Assembly (NCBI RefSeq): GCF_014202425.1
Contig: NZ_JACHGT010000011.1
Coordinates: forward strand, 129,896-193,895
Source of the DNA: Phytomonospora endophytica
Lineage (GTDB): Bacteria; Actinomycetota; Actinomycetes; Mycobacteriales; Micromonosporaceae
Length of the DNA: 64,000 nucleotides
Direction of reading: 5' to 3'
This document shows, piece by piece, positions 18,150 to 28,619 of the stretch (within the stretch, counting starts at the first letter, position 1; each line of letters starts with the position of its first letter). The position numbers and the translations under genes were made by a program. Below the pieces are notes generated by a model. The model was not told the DNA's origin and made no database searches. It was given only the letters and a program-made list of their open reading frames with translations.

Positions 18150-18705
18150 CCGCGGGCGTCTCCTGACGCGTAAAGGCCCGCCAATCTCGATGGGCCGGTG
18201 CCCGCCGTCAGCGTCTCCAGGCACGGGCGAGCCCGTCCGCCCTGATGGGCGGGTGCCCGCCGTGGACGTCTCCAGGCACATGAAGGCCCGTCAATTCCGA
18301 GGTGCCGGCTCGCCGTCAGCGTCTCCTGACACGCGCAGGCCCGCCCTGATGGGCACGGTGTCCGCTGTCAACGTCTCCAGGTGCGCAAAGGCCCGCCAAT
18401 CCCGATGGGCCGGTGCCCGCCGTCAGCGTCTCCTGACACGCGCGGGCCCGCCCGTCCCGAGGTGCCGGCCTGCCGTGGACGTCTCCAGGCACGCGCGGGC
18501 CCGCCAATCCCGATGGGCCGGTGCCCGCCGTCAGCGTCTCCTGACCCGCGCGGGCCCGCCCGTCCCGAGGTGCCGGCCCGCCGTGGACGTCTCCTGACGC
18601 GCGGGCCCGCCCGCCCCGATGGGCCGGTGTCCGCCGTCAGCATCCCTAGGCACGCGCAGGCCCGCCAACCCCAAGGTGCCGGCCCGCCGTCAGCATCCCC
18701 CAACC
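18150..18705. repeat. Array of about ten imperfect 55-60 bp units resembling terminator hairpins
   Basis: Units alternate between two types, both built on CGTCTCCTGACACGCGCGGG (or CGTCTCCAGGCACGCGCGGG) then GCCCGCC. One continues AATCCCGATGGGCCGGTGCC and the other GTCCCGAGGTGCCGGCC, each closing with CGCCGTCAG or CGCCGTGGA. GGCCC and GGGCC within a unit can pair. The array fills the space between two genuine GC-rich hairpins. No gene is credible here although all frames are partly open. Confidence 0.85.
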
Positions 18706-18708
18706 CGC

Positions 18709-18738
18709 GCGGGCCCGGCCGCCACCGGCCGGGCCCGC
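18709..18738. terminator. Hairpin terminator of the holin-like gene
   Basis: Perfect 12-bp stem GCGGGCCCGGCC / GGCCGGGCCCGC with loop GCCACC, 17 bp beyond the stop of the minus-strand gene at 18756. Its core matches the hairpin at 18124-18147. Confidence 0.7.
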
Positions 18739-18755
18739 GTCGGAGGCGAGAGGCG

Positions 18756-19169
18756 CTAGCGCTTCTTCTTGCCCTTCTTGTCGGGGATGACGAGGTTGAG
18801 GCCCCAGTTGACCAGGCCCACGATCAGCGCGCCCCACAGCGCCGCCCAGAAACCCTCCACGTGGAACGAGAGGTCGATCGCACCGGCGATCGCGCTGGTC
18901 AGCAAGAACAGCAGCGCGTTGACCACCAGGGCGAGGAGCCCCAGCGTCAGCACGTAGAAGGCGCAGCCGATGGTCTTCACGATCGGCTTGATGACGGCGT
19001 TGACGAGCCCGAAGATCACGGCGACGGCCACGAGCACGCCGATCTTCTCGATGACCTTCCCGTCACCGATGGTGATGTCGTCGATGAGGAGCGTGGCGAC
19101 CCAGATGGACAGGGCGGACGCGGCGATCTTCAGCAGCAGAATGAGAAGTTTCTTCAGCACGCGGCCCAT
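18756..19169 (-). CDS. Phage-holin-family (Mycobacterial 4TM) membrane protein
   Basis: 137 residues from ATG 19169. Four hydrophobic segments (about 5-28, 40-60, 65-90 and 98-122) are followed by a Lys/Arg-rich tail (PDKKGKKKR). The pattern GLVNAVIKPIVKTIG near the second span is characteristic of the 4TM superfamily IV holin-like proteins. These are widespread in actinobacterial chromosomes outside prophages; no phage genes are nearby, so a lytic role is not implied. Confidence 0.85.
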   Translation of the reverse strand: MGRVLKKLLILLLKIAASALSIWVATLLIDDITIGDGKVIEKIGVLVAVAVIFGLVNAVIKPIVKTIGCAFYVLTLGLLALVVNALLFLLTSAIAGAIDLSFHVEGFWAALWGALIVGLVNWGLNLVIPDKKGKKKR

Positions 19170-19250
19170 GGTGCCACCTGCGCGCACACGTGGTGATCCC
19201 CGATTCGTGACCATTCCGCTCCGGCGGGGCACTGGCGCGCGCCCGCTAGC

Positions 19251-19613
19251 GTGCCGCGTGTGTACCAAGTGGACGGACCGCCCTCGGTCGCGCGCCAGGC
19301 CGCGCCCTGGGTCATGGGCGCGATCGGTGCCCTGTGGCTCCTCCTGTGCTGCTCGTTCGGAGCCGCCTGGTTCACCACGGCTGTCGACACCGGCCCGGCT
19401 GGCGGCCAGTTCCGCGGCGAGGCCGAACGCGACGCCGGTGTCTTCCTGATCCTGGTCGCGGTCGGCTCGGTCCTCGCGCCGCTCGGGATCACGCTCTACG
19501 CCTGGCGCGTGCGCCTCCGGGCGGTCATGTGGGTCTTCGCGGGCGTGACGGTCGCGTCGACGGCGGCCTCGGTGTCGCTGATCGCGTGGGACATCGCGAC
19601 GCGGACGCCCTAG
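19251..19613 (+). CDS. Small membrane protein (paralogous trio, member 1)
   Basis: 120 residues, GTG start. Three to four hydrophobic segments (about 17-40, 62-80, 90-112). It shares the pattern span / LxxCxxxxxxF / EAxRDAG / span / span with the two genes that follow, so it appears to belong to a local family. A GTG three codons further on is an alternative start. No known domain recognised. Confidence 0.65.
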   Translation: MPRVYQVDGPPSVARQAAPWVMGAIGALWLLLCCSFGAAWFTTAVDTGPAGGQFRGEAERDAGVFLILVAVGSVLAPLGITLYAWRVRLRAVMWVFAGVTVASTAASVSLIAWDIATRTP

Positions 19614-19699
19614 CGGCGAAGGCCCGGTGCCGATCCGTGACTCTCGTGTGACCCCCGGCGCCGGGGATGCCGCTATCGTCCAAGGCGGAGGGGGTCGAC

Positions 19700-20182
19700 A
19701 TGGAAGAAGAGCAGAACCGCTTACACCGCGACCACACCATCGCCGAACTGCTCGGCGCCGACCGGCGGCGCCGTTCGCGGCCTCGCCCCGCCGGAGCACC
19801 GGCCGGTACGCCCGTCGACTGCGCACGGAAGTTACGGTCGCGCTTCGTCGCCACGATCGTCCTGTTCACCGCCGTGTGGGCGACGGCGATGTGCGCCTTC
19901 GTCACCGGCTTCGCCGGTAACTACCTGCTCTACCCGTACGCGACCCGCGACCCCGCCCGCGAACGCGCCTTCGACGCGCTGCCCCTGTGGTTTGGCGTCG
20001 TCGCCGTCGCCGGGCCGCTGCTGATCGCGTTGATCGCCGCCTTCGGGCGGCTGCCGTGGATCGCGGTCGTCTACGCCGCCGTCGCGCTGCTGTGCGCGTT
20101 GCTCGCGCACGGCCTCGCCGGATACGCCGACGACTTCACGCCGGAGAAGCCCGAACCCACGTCCCAGTACGTCGTGGAGTGA
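19700..20182 (+). CDS. Small membrane protein (paralogous trio, member 2)
   Basis: 160 residues from ATG 19700. A charged N-terminal tail of about 50 residues (RRRRSRPRP) precedes three spans (about 58-78, 103-123, 127-147). The core TAVWATAMCAFVTG ... TRDPAR ... VVAVAGPLLIALIA aligns with member 3. A CCCCGGCGCCGGGG palindrome at 19651-19664 lies in its upstream region. Function unknown. Confidence 0.7.
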   Translation: MEEEQNRLHRDHTIAELLGADRRRRSRPRPAGAPAGTPVDCARKLRSRFVATIVLFTAVWATAMCAFVTGFAGNYLLYPYATRDPARERAFDALPLWFGVVAVAGPLLIALIAAFGRLPWIAVVYAAVALLCALLAHGLAGYADDFTPEKPEPTSQYVVE

Positions 20183-20210
20183 AACGCCACCGCGCGGGTA
20201 TCCCCCGGGC

Positions 20211-20516
20211 ATGCGCAAGGGATACGTCATCGCGGTGACCGTGATCGGGCTCGTGTGGGCCGTGGCGGTGTGCGCGCTGGCCTCGCGCTGGCTGGACTCG
20301 GCCGTGCTGTTCACGACGCCGGATCGCGACGAGGCCCACCGCAACGCCGTCGACACGGTGTGGCTGGCGGGCGTGACGCTCGCCGGTCCGGTCGTGGTCG
20401 CGCTGGTCGCGAAGGCCGGTGGGCTCAAGGCGGTGTTCACCGGCGCCTGGATCGCCGCGGCCGTGCTCGCGCTGCTGCTGGCCTTTCCGGTCTATCAGGC
20501 CTTCGGCGTCGCGTAG
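20211..20516 (+). CDS. Small membrane protein (paralogous trio, member 3)
   Basis: 101 residues, three spans. The layout VWAVAVCALA ... DRDEAHRNAVD ... VTLAGPVVVALVAKAGG is the same as member 2, indicating tandem duplication. It follows member 2 after 28 bp and precedes the DUF1304-like gene by 19 bp, so the three may be cotranscribed. Function unknown. Confidence 0.7.
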   Translation: MRKGYVIAVTVIGLVWAVAVCALASRWLDSAVLFTTPDRDEAHRNAVDTVWLAGVTLAGPVVVALVAKAGGLKAVFTGAWIAAAVLALLLAFPVYQAFGVA

Positions 20517-20535
20517 CCGGGTCCATGATGGACGC

Positions 20536-20922
20536 ATGAATGTCTTCGCGCAGGTGTTCGCCGGTGTCGCCGGGATCGTCCACGTGCTCATCTTCGTGCT
20601 GGAGAGCGTCCGTTTCCCGCGCGACCCGAAGGTCCAGGCGAACTTCCGGGTCGCCCCGGAGGACGTGAACGCCGTGCGCCCTTGGGCGTTCAACCAGGGC
20701 TTCTACAACCTCTTCCTGGGACTCGGCGTGCTCTTCGGCCTGACCCGGATCTGGGCCGGCGACGACCCGGCCGGGAAGGCGCTGGCCGGGTTCGCCTGCG
20801 CGTGCATGCTCGGCGCGGCCGTCGTCCTCGTCGCCACCGACCGGCGCATGCTGCGCGGCGCGCTCGTCCAGGGCGTGGCGCCGCTGCTGGCGCTGCTGGT
20901 GATGACGGCGAGCGCGGTCTAG
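20536..20922 (+). CDS. DUF1304-family membrane protein
   Basis: 128 residues from ATG 20536. Four hydrophobic segments, with the DUF1304 hallmark: a first span, then a Phe/Glu-rich cytoplasmic segment (IFVLESVRF) and NQGFYNLFLGLGVLFGL. Members are small integral membrane proteins of unknown function. Confidence 0.85.
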   Translation: MNVFAQVFAGVAGIVHVLIFVLESVRFPRDPKVQANFRVAPEDVNAVRPWAFNQGFYNLFLGLGVLFGLTRIWAGDDPAGKALAGFACACMLGAAVVLVATDRRMLRGALVQGVAPLLALLVMTASAV

Positions 20923-20930
20923 ACGCGAAA

Positions 20931-20956
20931 GAACCCCCGGCCGGAGCCGGGGGTTC
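20931..20956. terminator. Bidirectional hairpin terminator
   Basis: Perfect 11-bp stem GAACCCCCGGC / GCCGGGGGTTC with loop CGGA between the convergent DUF1304 and korB genes, preceded by GCGAAA on the plus strand. Confidence 0.85.
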
Positions 20957-20971
20957 CGTCGAAACGCGGTC

Positions 20972-22037
20972 CTACAGGATCGTCCAGGTGTCGCCGCTGT
21001 GCAGCAGCTTCTCCAGTTCGGCACCCGACTCGGTGCCGGTCGACGCCTCGGTGAGCTGGTCGCGCACGATCGAGTCGTAGGTCGGCCGCTTCACCGAACG
21101 CAGCACGCCGATCGGCGTGTGCCGCAGGTCCAGGCCGGGCAGGCGCGACAGCGAGAAGGCGTAACTCGGGTCGGCGACGGTCTCGTCGTGGACGACGACG
21201 TCGGCCGGGTCGACCGTCGACGACTCGACGACGCCGAGGCCCCAGCCGGTGCGCACGACCGACCACTCCGCCTCCTTGCCCATGGTGATCGGCTCACCGT
21301 GGACCAGGCGGATGAGGGCCTCGTCGCGCGACTCCGGGTCTTTGAGGACCTCGAAGGCGCCGTCGTTGAAGATGTTGCAGTTCTGGTAGATCTCGACGAA
21401 GGCGCTGCCCTCGTGCTCGGCGGCCGCGCGCAGCACCGACGTGAGGTGCTTGCGGTCGGAGTCGATGGTCCGCGCGACGAAGGAGGCCTCCGCGCCCAGG
21501 GCCAGCGACAGCGGGTTGAAGGGCCAGTCCACCGAGCCCATCGGCGTCGACTTCGTCAGCTTCCCGACCTCGGAGGTCGGCGAGTACTGGCCCTTGGTCA
21601 GGCCGTAGATCCGGTTGTTGAACAGCAGGATCTTGAGGTTGACGTTGCGGCGCAGCGCGTGGATCAGGTGGTTGCCGCCGATCGACAGGGCGTCGCCGTC
21701 ACCGGTGACGACCCACACCGACAGGTCGGGCCGCGACACGGCGAGGCCCGTCGCGATCGCCGGGGCGCGCCCGTGGATCGAGTGCATGCCGTAGGTGTCG
21801 AGGTAGTACGGGAAGCGCGAGGAGCAGCCGATGCCCGACACGAAGCAGATGTTCTCCCGCTTCAAGCCCAGTTCGGGCAGGAAACCCTGCATCGCCGCGA
21901 GGATCGCGTAGTCCCCGCAGCCGGGGCACCAGCGGACCTCCTGGTCGCTCTTGAACTCCTTGGCGGTCTGGGGAGCGGTTGCCTTGGGCACCAGGTCGAA
22001 CGCCGTTCCCGGGCGGGGACCGGACTCGGTGATGGCC

Positions 22038-22045
<8 letters not shown>
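20972..22045 (-). CDS. korB: 2-oxoacid:ferredoxin oxidoreductase, beta subunit
   Basis: 357 residues from ATG 22045. Thiamine-diphosphate-binding beta subunit: CPGCGDYAIL near residue 41, the GDGDALSIGGNHLIHALRRN ThDP/Mg motif near residue 112, and NNRIYGLTKGQYSPTS. Such enzymes convert 2-oxoglutarate (or another 2-oxoacid) and CoA to the acyl-CoA while reducing ferredoxin. The start overlaps korA by 8 bp. No 4Fe-4S ferredoxin domain is fused, so a separate ferredoxin must carry the electrons, possibly to the partial complex I 5 kb downstream. Confidence 0.95.
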
Positions 22046-23926
<1,881 letters not shown>

Positions 23927-23930
<4 letters not shown>

Positions 23931-24055
23931 TGGCCCTCCTCGGGCTGGGCGCCTGAATTTTTCCGGTGACGGAAGAACATGGGTACCGCGCAGCGCGCCG
24001 CGTCGTTGCGGCACTCCACGCAAGACTGTCCTACACCCGCGATGCTACGTCGCAC
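23927..24055 (-). CDS. Possible 42-residue cysteine-containing leader ORF
   Basis: An ORF from GTG 24055 ends with TGA overlapping the korA GTG. The product has three cysteines close together (SCVECRNDAARCAVPMF). No clear RBS precedes it and I do not recognise the sequence, so it may be chance. Its overlap with korA and its cysteine pattern are the only reasons to list it. Confidence 0.2.
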
Positions 24056-24143
24056 GCGGTGGGTGACGCGTAATCTGCGACACGCGGGTAACGGCCCCGG
24101 AGCCGTCGATGGACGGCCGCGGGGCTGCTGGTGGTGCATGTCG

Positions 24144-25172
24144 TCAGGTCGCGTTCGTCTCGGCGGAGCCGTCGGGTTTGTCCTCACCCGTGCCGTCGCC
24201 CGCCGGAGGCGGCGTGGTGTTGTTCGTGTCGCCCGGGTTCGTCGGGTCGGTCGTCCCGGGTGATCCCGACGGCGACCCCGAGGGCGAGCTCGGGGACGGC
24301 GACGGACCCGCGGGGTCCTCGACGAACGAACCGCCTTCCCAGCGGTAGTGGCGGATGGCGGCGACGCCGTCGTCGGTGACCGCGACGCCGACCACTCCGG
24401 CCGTGACGTCGACACCGGTGATCTGGTCGTACGCGTCGACGCCGGCGTAGACGAAGCCGAGCGGGGTGCCGCCGGAGAGGGCGACCAGGCCGTGGACGAT
24501 CTCGTCGCCGCAGCCGACCGGGACGAGGAGTTCCTCGCCGTCGGCGTCGTCGACGTTGGCGTACAGCGCCGGTGCCGAGCCGGGCAGGACGTGCCAGGCC
24601 GGGGTGGGGGGCGGCGGGAGCTGGGTGGGTTCGCCGCTCGGGTCGCCCGAGGGGTCGGTGAGGGGGGTCGCCTCGTCGGGGATCTGGGGGGCGACGACGC
24701 CGTCGGTGAACTGGAAGGTTCCGGCGGGGCAGGCCGAGGCGAGGCCGCCGGGCCAGGCCGGGAGGGTCAGTTCAGCGTTTCGCAGGTTCGCGGCGTCGGC
24801 GGTGGAGGTCGCGCCGTCGGGGTTGGGGGAGGCGCTGACACTCATGCCGTCGGGGTCGTGCTGGTCGTCGACGCCGTTGGCGCCGTCGTCCACGCCGGCG
24901 GTGGCGTTGGTGTCCGGGTCGGGGTTGTAGGCGACGGTCGTGGCGACCGCGACCCCGCCCAGGAGCAGGCTCAGGGAACCGACGACGGCCGTGCCGAGGG
25001 TGGCCACGCGGCGGCGGTGCGAGCGTTTGGCCTCGCCGAAGAGGTTCGGCGAGCCGGTGCGGGCGAAGACGTCGGTGGCGGCGGCGCGGTAGGACGAGAA
25101 CGCCTCGGCGAGGAGACGGTCGGCGTCGTCGGGCGAGTCCGGGCCGACGTGCAGGTCAGGACGGTCAGCCAT
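24144..25172 (-). CDS. Bitopic membrane protein paired with SigE-like sigma factor 1
   Basis: 342 residues. A cytoplasmic N-terminus of about 55 residues ends with a basic stretch (KRSHRRRV), then a single span (about 57-80) and a long Asp/Pro/Thr/Gly-rich extracytoplasmic part ending in a low-complexity tail (PSPSPSSPSGSPSGSPG). Its start overlaps the sigma factor stop by 8 bp. It may act as an anti-sigma or sensor, but no zinc-containing anti-sigma motif is present, so this is inference from gene order. Confidence 0.7.
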   Translation of the reverse strand: MADRPDLHVGPDSPDDADRLLAEAFSSYRAAATDVFARTGSPNLFGEAKRSHRRRVATLGTAVVGSLSLLLGGVAVATTVAYNPDPDTNATAGVDDGANGVDDQHDPDGMSVSASPNPDGATSTADAANLRNAELTLPAWPGGLASACPAGTFQFTDGVVAPQIPDEATPLTDPSGDPSGEPTQLPPPPTPAWHVLPGSAPALYANVDDADGEELLVPVGCGDEIVHGLVALSGGTPLGFVYAGVDAYDQITGVDVTAGVVGVAVTDDGVAAIRHYRWEGGSFVEDPAGPSPSPSSPSGSPSGSPGTTDPTNPGDTNNTTPPPAGDGTGEDKPDGSAETNAT

Positions 25173-25692
25173 GTCTCGACGTCTCCTTTCTCTCCCGTTC
25201 GGCTTCGATCCCGGGTTCGATCTCGGTGAGATGTTTCGCCATCTCGGTACGCCCCCGGTGCAGCCAAGATTTCACGGTGCCTTCCTTGGCTCCCGTCTCC
25301 CGCGCGATCTCGGCGATGGGCATGTCGGCGAGGTAGTGCAGGACAAGGGCGCGTCGTTGTTTGTCGGGCAGTTTCCGCAGGGCCGTGACGAGCGCCACAT
25401 GATCGGGTGACATGCCCGGGTGCGGTTCGGGCGGGCCGCTCTTGGCCAGGAAGCGGCGGACGACCGCCAGGCGGCGGTGGCGGCTCATCGCCAGGTTCCA
25501 CGCGACACGGCGGACCCAGGCGATCGGGTCGTCGTAGGTGCCGATCTTCTCCCAGCGCTGCCAGGCGCGCAGGAAGGCCTCCTGGACCAGGTCCTGAGCC
25601 TCAGTCGAATCGGCCGTGTAGGCGTAGAGCTGGGCGGACAGGTCGGAGAAGCGCGCGTCGTAGAGCGCGATGAACTCCGCCTCTGAGCGCAT
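25165..25692 (-). CDS. SigE-type (ECF) RNA polymerase sigma factor 1
   Basis: 175 residues from ATG 25692, chosen because GAAAGGGAACG precedes it and family members begin just before FxxLYDARF; longer in-frame starts exist up to 25941. Region 2 includes EAQDLVQEAFLRAWQRW, and region 4 includes ALRKLPDKQRRALVLHYL and the HTH KEGTVKSWLHRGRTEM. Downstream, overlapping by 8 bp, is its presumed membrane partner. Confidence 0.88.
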   Translation of the reverse strand: MRSEAEFIALYDARFSDLSAQLYAYTADSTEAQDLVQEAFLRAWQRWEKIGTYDDPIAWVRRVAWNLAMSRHRRLAVVRRFLAKSGPPEPHPGMSPDHVALVTALRKLPDKQRRALVLHYLADMPIAEIARETGAKEGTVKSWLHRGRTEMAKHLTEIEPGIEAERERKETSRHG

Positions 25693-26053
25693 CCGTTCCC
25701 TTTCACCGACGTGCGCGTCTGCAACGCCGGGGTCCGTCAGACCGCGGTCGACTCCCGATCCGGCTGTGGTCATCCTGCCCCGCCCCGTTCCCGGACGGTT
25801 CGCCAGGGGCGGTACTGAGCCCGGAATATACGAAATGGCCGTTTTGCCGACCATCGGGGACGACGTCGCCGCCAGAGGGTGCGCGAACGCCATCGCCGTC
25901 TCCTTCTCCAGTGTCCAACGTTTCGGATGCGCAAGGGACACGCCTCCGGTCCGCTTTGGGTTGCGTCACGGTCGGCCTTGAGCGTGGAACGGGTGGTGAC
26001 ATGCCGTGGACGTGTATCGTGCGCAACACCTGTCGTGACGAGAGAGAAAGAGA
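25693..26053. other. Divergent promoter region without a gene
   Basis: A 361-bp stretch between the sigma factor and the Tyr/Gln-rich membrane protein gene. The sigma frame stays open through most of it, up to codon 83 upstream, so a longer sigma N-terminus cannot be excluded. Otherwise I see no gene. A GTATCGT sequence about 45 bp before ATG 26054 could be a -10 element. Confidence 0.4.
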
Positions 26054-26632
26054 ATGACGTACCCACCTCAGCAGCCTGGATACGGGCAGCAGCAGCCCCC
26101 GTCGTACACCGATCCCTACCAGCAGCAGCCACAGCAGCCCGGGTACGGCCAGCAGCCTGGGTACGGTCAGCAGGCCCCGCAGGGCTACACCGACCCGTAC
26201 ACCGCGCAGCAGGGCGGTTACGCACCGCCGCCGCAGAACGCTGGCGGCGGCTCGCAGGGCTGGCTCATGCTCGACGCGAAGTTCTTCCCGCTTGCCTGGA
26301 TCCTCTTCCTGATCAAGCCGAAGGTCTTCATCAACGGCCACGAGTACCCGGCGCAGTGGAACCAGAACCAGTTCCCGCTGCCCCCCGGCCAGCACCACCT
26401 GCAGGTGCACACGCCGTTCCTCTTCAAGATGGGTCCGGCCGAGGCGTCCGTGCCGATCGGGCCCGGCCAGCAGGTCGCGCTCGAATACCGCGCGCCCCTG
26501 TTCCTGTGGTCCCCCGGATCGCTCGGGCCGGCGCCGCAGAAGTACAACGGCATGGGCCTCATGATCGGGATCTACGCGGTCCTGTTCCTGCTCATCCTGT
26601 GCTCGTGCTTCGCGCCCCTGATGTTCGCCTGA
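26054..26632 (+). CDS. Membrane protein with Pro/Gln/Tyr-rich N-terminal tail
   Basis: 192 residues. The first about 70 are low complexity, with repeats of QQPGYGQQ and YTDPY, typical of cytoplasmic tails on actinobacterial membrane proteins. Then comes a compact beta-rich part (MLDAKFFPLAWILFLIKPKV ... PAQWNQNQFPLPPG) and a C-terminal span at about 168-190 containing two cysteines. It resembles RDD/GYF-like surface proteins only in the tail. RBS GAGAGAAAGAG. Function unknown. Confidence 0.8.
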   Translation: MTYPPQQPGYGQQQPPSYTDPYQQQPQQPGYGQQPGYGQQAPQGYTDPYTAQQGGYAPPPQNAGGGSQGWLMLDAKFFPLAWILFLIKPKVFINGHEYPAQWNQNQFPLPPGQHHLQVHTPFLFKMGPAEASVPIGPGQQVALEYRAPLFLWSPGSLGPAPQKYNGMGLMIGIYAVLFLLILCSCFAPLMFA

Positions 26633-26642
26633 CGCACACGTG

Positions 26643-26680
26643 AAGGCCCGGTGGACCGTTTCGGTCCACCGGGCCTTTTT
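26643..26680. terminator. Strong bidirectional hairpin terminator with T tract
   Basis: A perfect 16-bp stem AAGGCCCGGTGGACCG / CGGTCCACCGGGCCTT with a 3-base loop, followed by a T run on the plus strand and preceded by A's for the minus strand. It separates the convergent genes at 26632 and 26693. Confidence 0.95.
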
Positions 26681-26692
26681 CGTACCCGTTCG

Positions 26693-28021
26693 CTAGTCCA
26701 TGGGCAGGTCGGTCAGCGGGATCTCACCGGCCATGGCGACCATGGTGTCGAGGGCGACCGGCGGCGTGAGCGCGTCCTCGTCCTCGAAGGGCTCGATGAA
26801 GATCCCGACGTAGGAGTCATCGGAACGGGTCGTCCACACCCGGTACAGGACCTGCTCGCCCGATGTCGGCTGCACCTTGGTCAAGACCAGGTTGTCGGGC
26901 TGCAGGTCGTAGTAGTCGCAGTCGCTGTCACCGGCGCCGCACTTGCCCCGGGACTCCAGCTGAGCGCGGTCCTCGGCGGGGAGGGAGGTGCGGAACGCCT
27001 CGATCTCGACGGTCAGTTCGAAGCGCGACCCGTCGGGGAAGGTGAGCAGGCCCCTGAACTCCTTGGAGCCGATCGCCGAGCCCCACACGAACTCGTACCC
27101 CCAGTTGTCGTAGGGCACCTTGGTCAGTTCGGCGTCGGTGAAGGTGGCCACGGCGTTCTCGACGGCCGCGAGCAGGGTGCCGTCGGCGTCGGCGGGACCG
27201 TCGGGGTCGGGCACTCCGTCACCGGGGTCCTTCGACTCGTCGGTGTCCTCGGGCGCCGGTCCGCCGATCGGGGCCTCGTCCGTGTCGGGGATCGCCCGCG
27301 CGACCGTGACGAGCTCGTCCATGGTCAGCGCGATCGTCCCGGGGGTGTTGTCGTCGACCCACAGCGCGGTCGTGGCGACCGTCCCGTCGGGCCGTGCGAT
27401 CAGGGCCTGGTATCGGGTGCGCGGCCCGAAATCGTCGGGCTGGGTCTGGTCCTCCCTGGTCAGCAGGCGACGGCCCGCATCGAGGTCGGAGAGAGCGCAG
27501 TCCTCGGCGCAGCCGGCGAGATCCTTCAGACGCGCGTCGACATCGCCGTCGAGCCGCGGCTCCTGCACGGTGACGTTGAGCCACAGCGCGTCGTCGCCCT
27601 CGATCTTGAGGCGCTCCTGGGCGGTGATCGCCGTCATGTCCTCGTTCCACTCGAAGTTGAAGAAACCGGAGTCGCCCTGGGACTCAAGCTCGACCTGGGG
27701 AAGGCCTTCGCCGACGGCCTCGCTCATGGAGTCGGTGTAGTCGGAGCGGGGATCGGGCTCGCCCGACGGGGTCCAGTAACCCACGGCCGACGGTCCCGCG
27801 CCGTCGTTCGGTACCGCGCCGCCTCCTCCGCCGGGCCCGAGGATCGCGATGCCGACCGCCGCCGCCGTCACGACCGCCAGGGCCGAACCGCCGCCGAGGA
27901 GGCCGTTGCGGTTGCGGACCCGCCTCCGGCCGGCGGAGATGATGTCGTCGGTGCCGCTCGCGGGAACCGGTGGCACGTCCAGCGTCCGGGCCAACAGCCC
28001 GCGGACTTCTTCTTCTCTCAT
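26693..28021 (-). CDS. Bitopic membrane protein paired with SigE-like sigma factor 2
   Basis: 442 residues from ATG 28021. A cytoplasmic N-terminus (MREEEVRGLLARTLDVPP) resembles that of membrane proteins found downstream of SigE-type sigma factors. A single span lies at about 47-70 after a basic patch (AGRRRVRNRNG). The large extracytoplasmic part is acidic, with two cysteine pairs (GCAEDC and KCGAGDSDCDYY). Overlaps the sigma gene by 4 bp. Function unknown; an anti-sigma role is inferred from context. Confidence 0.75.
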   Translation of the reverse strand: MREEEVRGLLARTLDVPPVPASGTDDIISAGRRRVRNRNGLLGGGSALAVVTAAAVGIAILGPGGGGGAVPNDGAGPSAVGYWTPSGEPDPRSDYTDSMSEAVGEGLPQVELESQGDSGFFNFEWNEDMTAITAQERLKIEGDDALWLNVTVQEPRLDGDVDARLKDLAGCAEDCALSDLDAGRRLLTREDQTQPDDFGPRTRYQALIARPDGTVATTALWVDDNTPGTIALTMDELVTVARAIPDTDEAPIGGPAPEDTDESKDPGDGVPDPDGPADADGTLLAAVENAVATFTDAELTKVPYDNWGYEFVWGSAIGSKEFRGLLTFPDGSRFELTVEIEAFRTSLPAEDRAQLESRGKCGAGDSDCDYYDLQPDNLVLTKVQPTSGEQVLYRVWTTRSDDSYVGIFIEPFEDEDALTPPVALDTMVAMAGEIPLTDLPMD

Positions 28022-28527
28022 GTCCTCACTCCTTGAACGCCGGCCCGCGTTGTCTGGAACTGTTGGCGCAGCGTCGCGAGCCCCCGTGCGGTCTGGCTCT
28101 TGACGGTGCCCGCCGAGCAGCGCAGCGCCTGCGCGGTCTCCTCGACGGAAAGGTCCTCCCAGAAGCGGAGGACGAGCGTGGCGCGCTGCCGGGTCGGCAG
28201 GGTCGCGAGGGCGGCGAGGGCGATCAGGCGGTCCTCGCCGCCGGGGTTGGCGTGCGTGTCGCGCGGTGGCGCGGCGAAGGTGCGCTCCCGTCGGAACCAG
28301 CCCTTGCGGCCCTCGTCGATGAGGGTCCGCAGGACGATCTTCCGGGCGTAGGCCTCGACCGTCGGGCTCCGGGCGCGATTCCAGGCCGCGTAAAGCTTGA
28401 CCAGCGAGGTCTGCACCGCGTCCTCGGCGCGATGCCAGTCCCCGCACACGAGATAGGCGGTTCGGAGCAGCGCTTCGCGCCGGGCGGCGACGAATTCGCG
28501 GAACTCCGCTTCCTGGGCAGGTCTCAT
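28018..28527 (-). CDS. SigE-type (ECF) RNA polymerase sigma factor 2
   Basis: 169 residues from ATG 28527, preceded by GAGGAGACGA as RBS. Region 2: FREFVAARREALLRTAYLV and AEDAVQTSLVKLYAAW. Region 4: LATLPTRQRATLVLRFWEDL and the HTH CSAGTVKSQTARGLATL. It diverges from nuoA across 92 bp. The same sigma-plus-membrane-protein arrangement occurs 2.5 kb to the left. Confidence 0.9.
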   Translation of the reverse strand: MRPAQEAEFREFVAARREALLRTAYLVCGDWHRAEDAVQTSLVKLYAAWNRARSPTVEAYARKIVLRTLIDEGRKGWFRRERTFAAPPRDTHANPGGEDRLIALAALATLPTRQRATLVLRFWEDLSVEETAQALRCSAGTVKSQTARGLATLRQQFQTTRAGVQGVRT

Positions 28528-28619
28528 ATGTCGTCTCCTCGTAGCCTTCGACATCTCTACGAGAGATCGGTCCTCGACGGTTGCATCGCCCCCCGAGCGA
28601 AGCACTAGGCTTACACGCT

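Noticed and set aside
18756-19169. Prophage remnant because of a holin-like gene
   Set aside because: 4TM holin-like proteins are common chromosomal genes in actinomycetes, and no other phage gene, integrase or attachment site is nearby.
25693-25941. Longer sigma factor 1 starting at 25941
   Set aside because: The extra 83 residues have no sigma homology, while ATG 25692 has an RBS at proper distance; not fully excluded.
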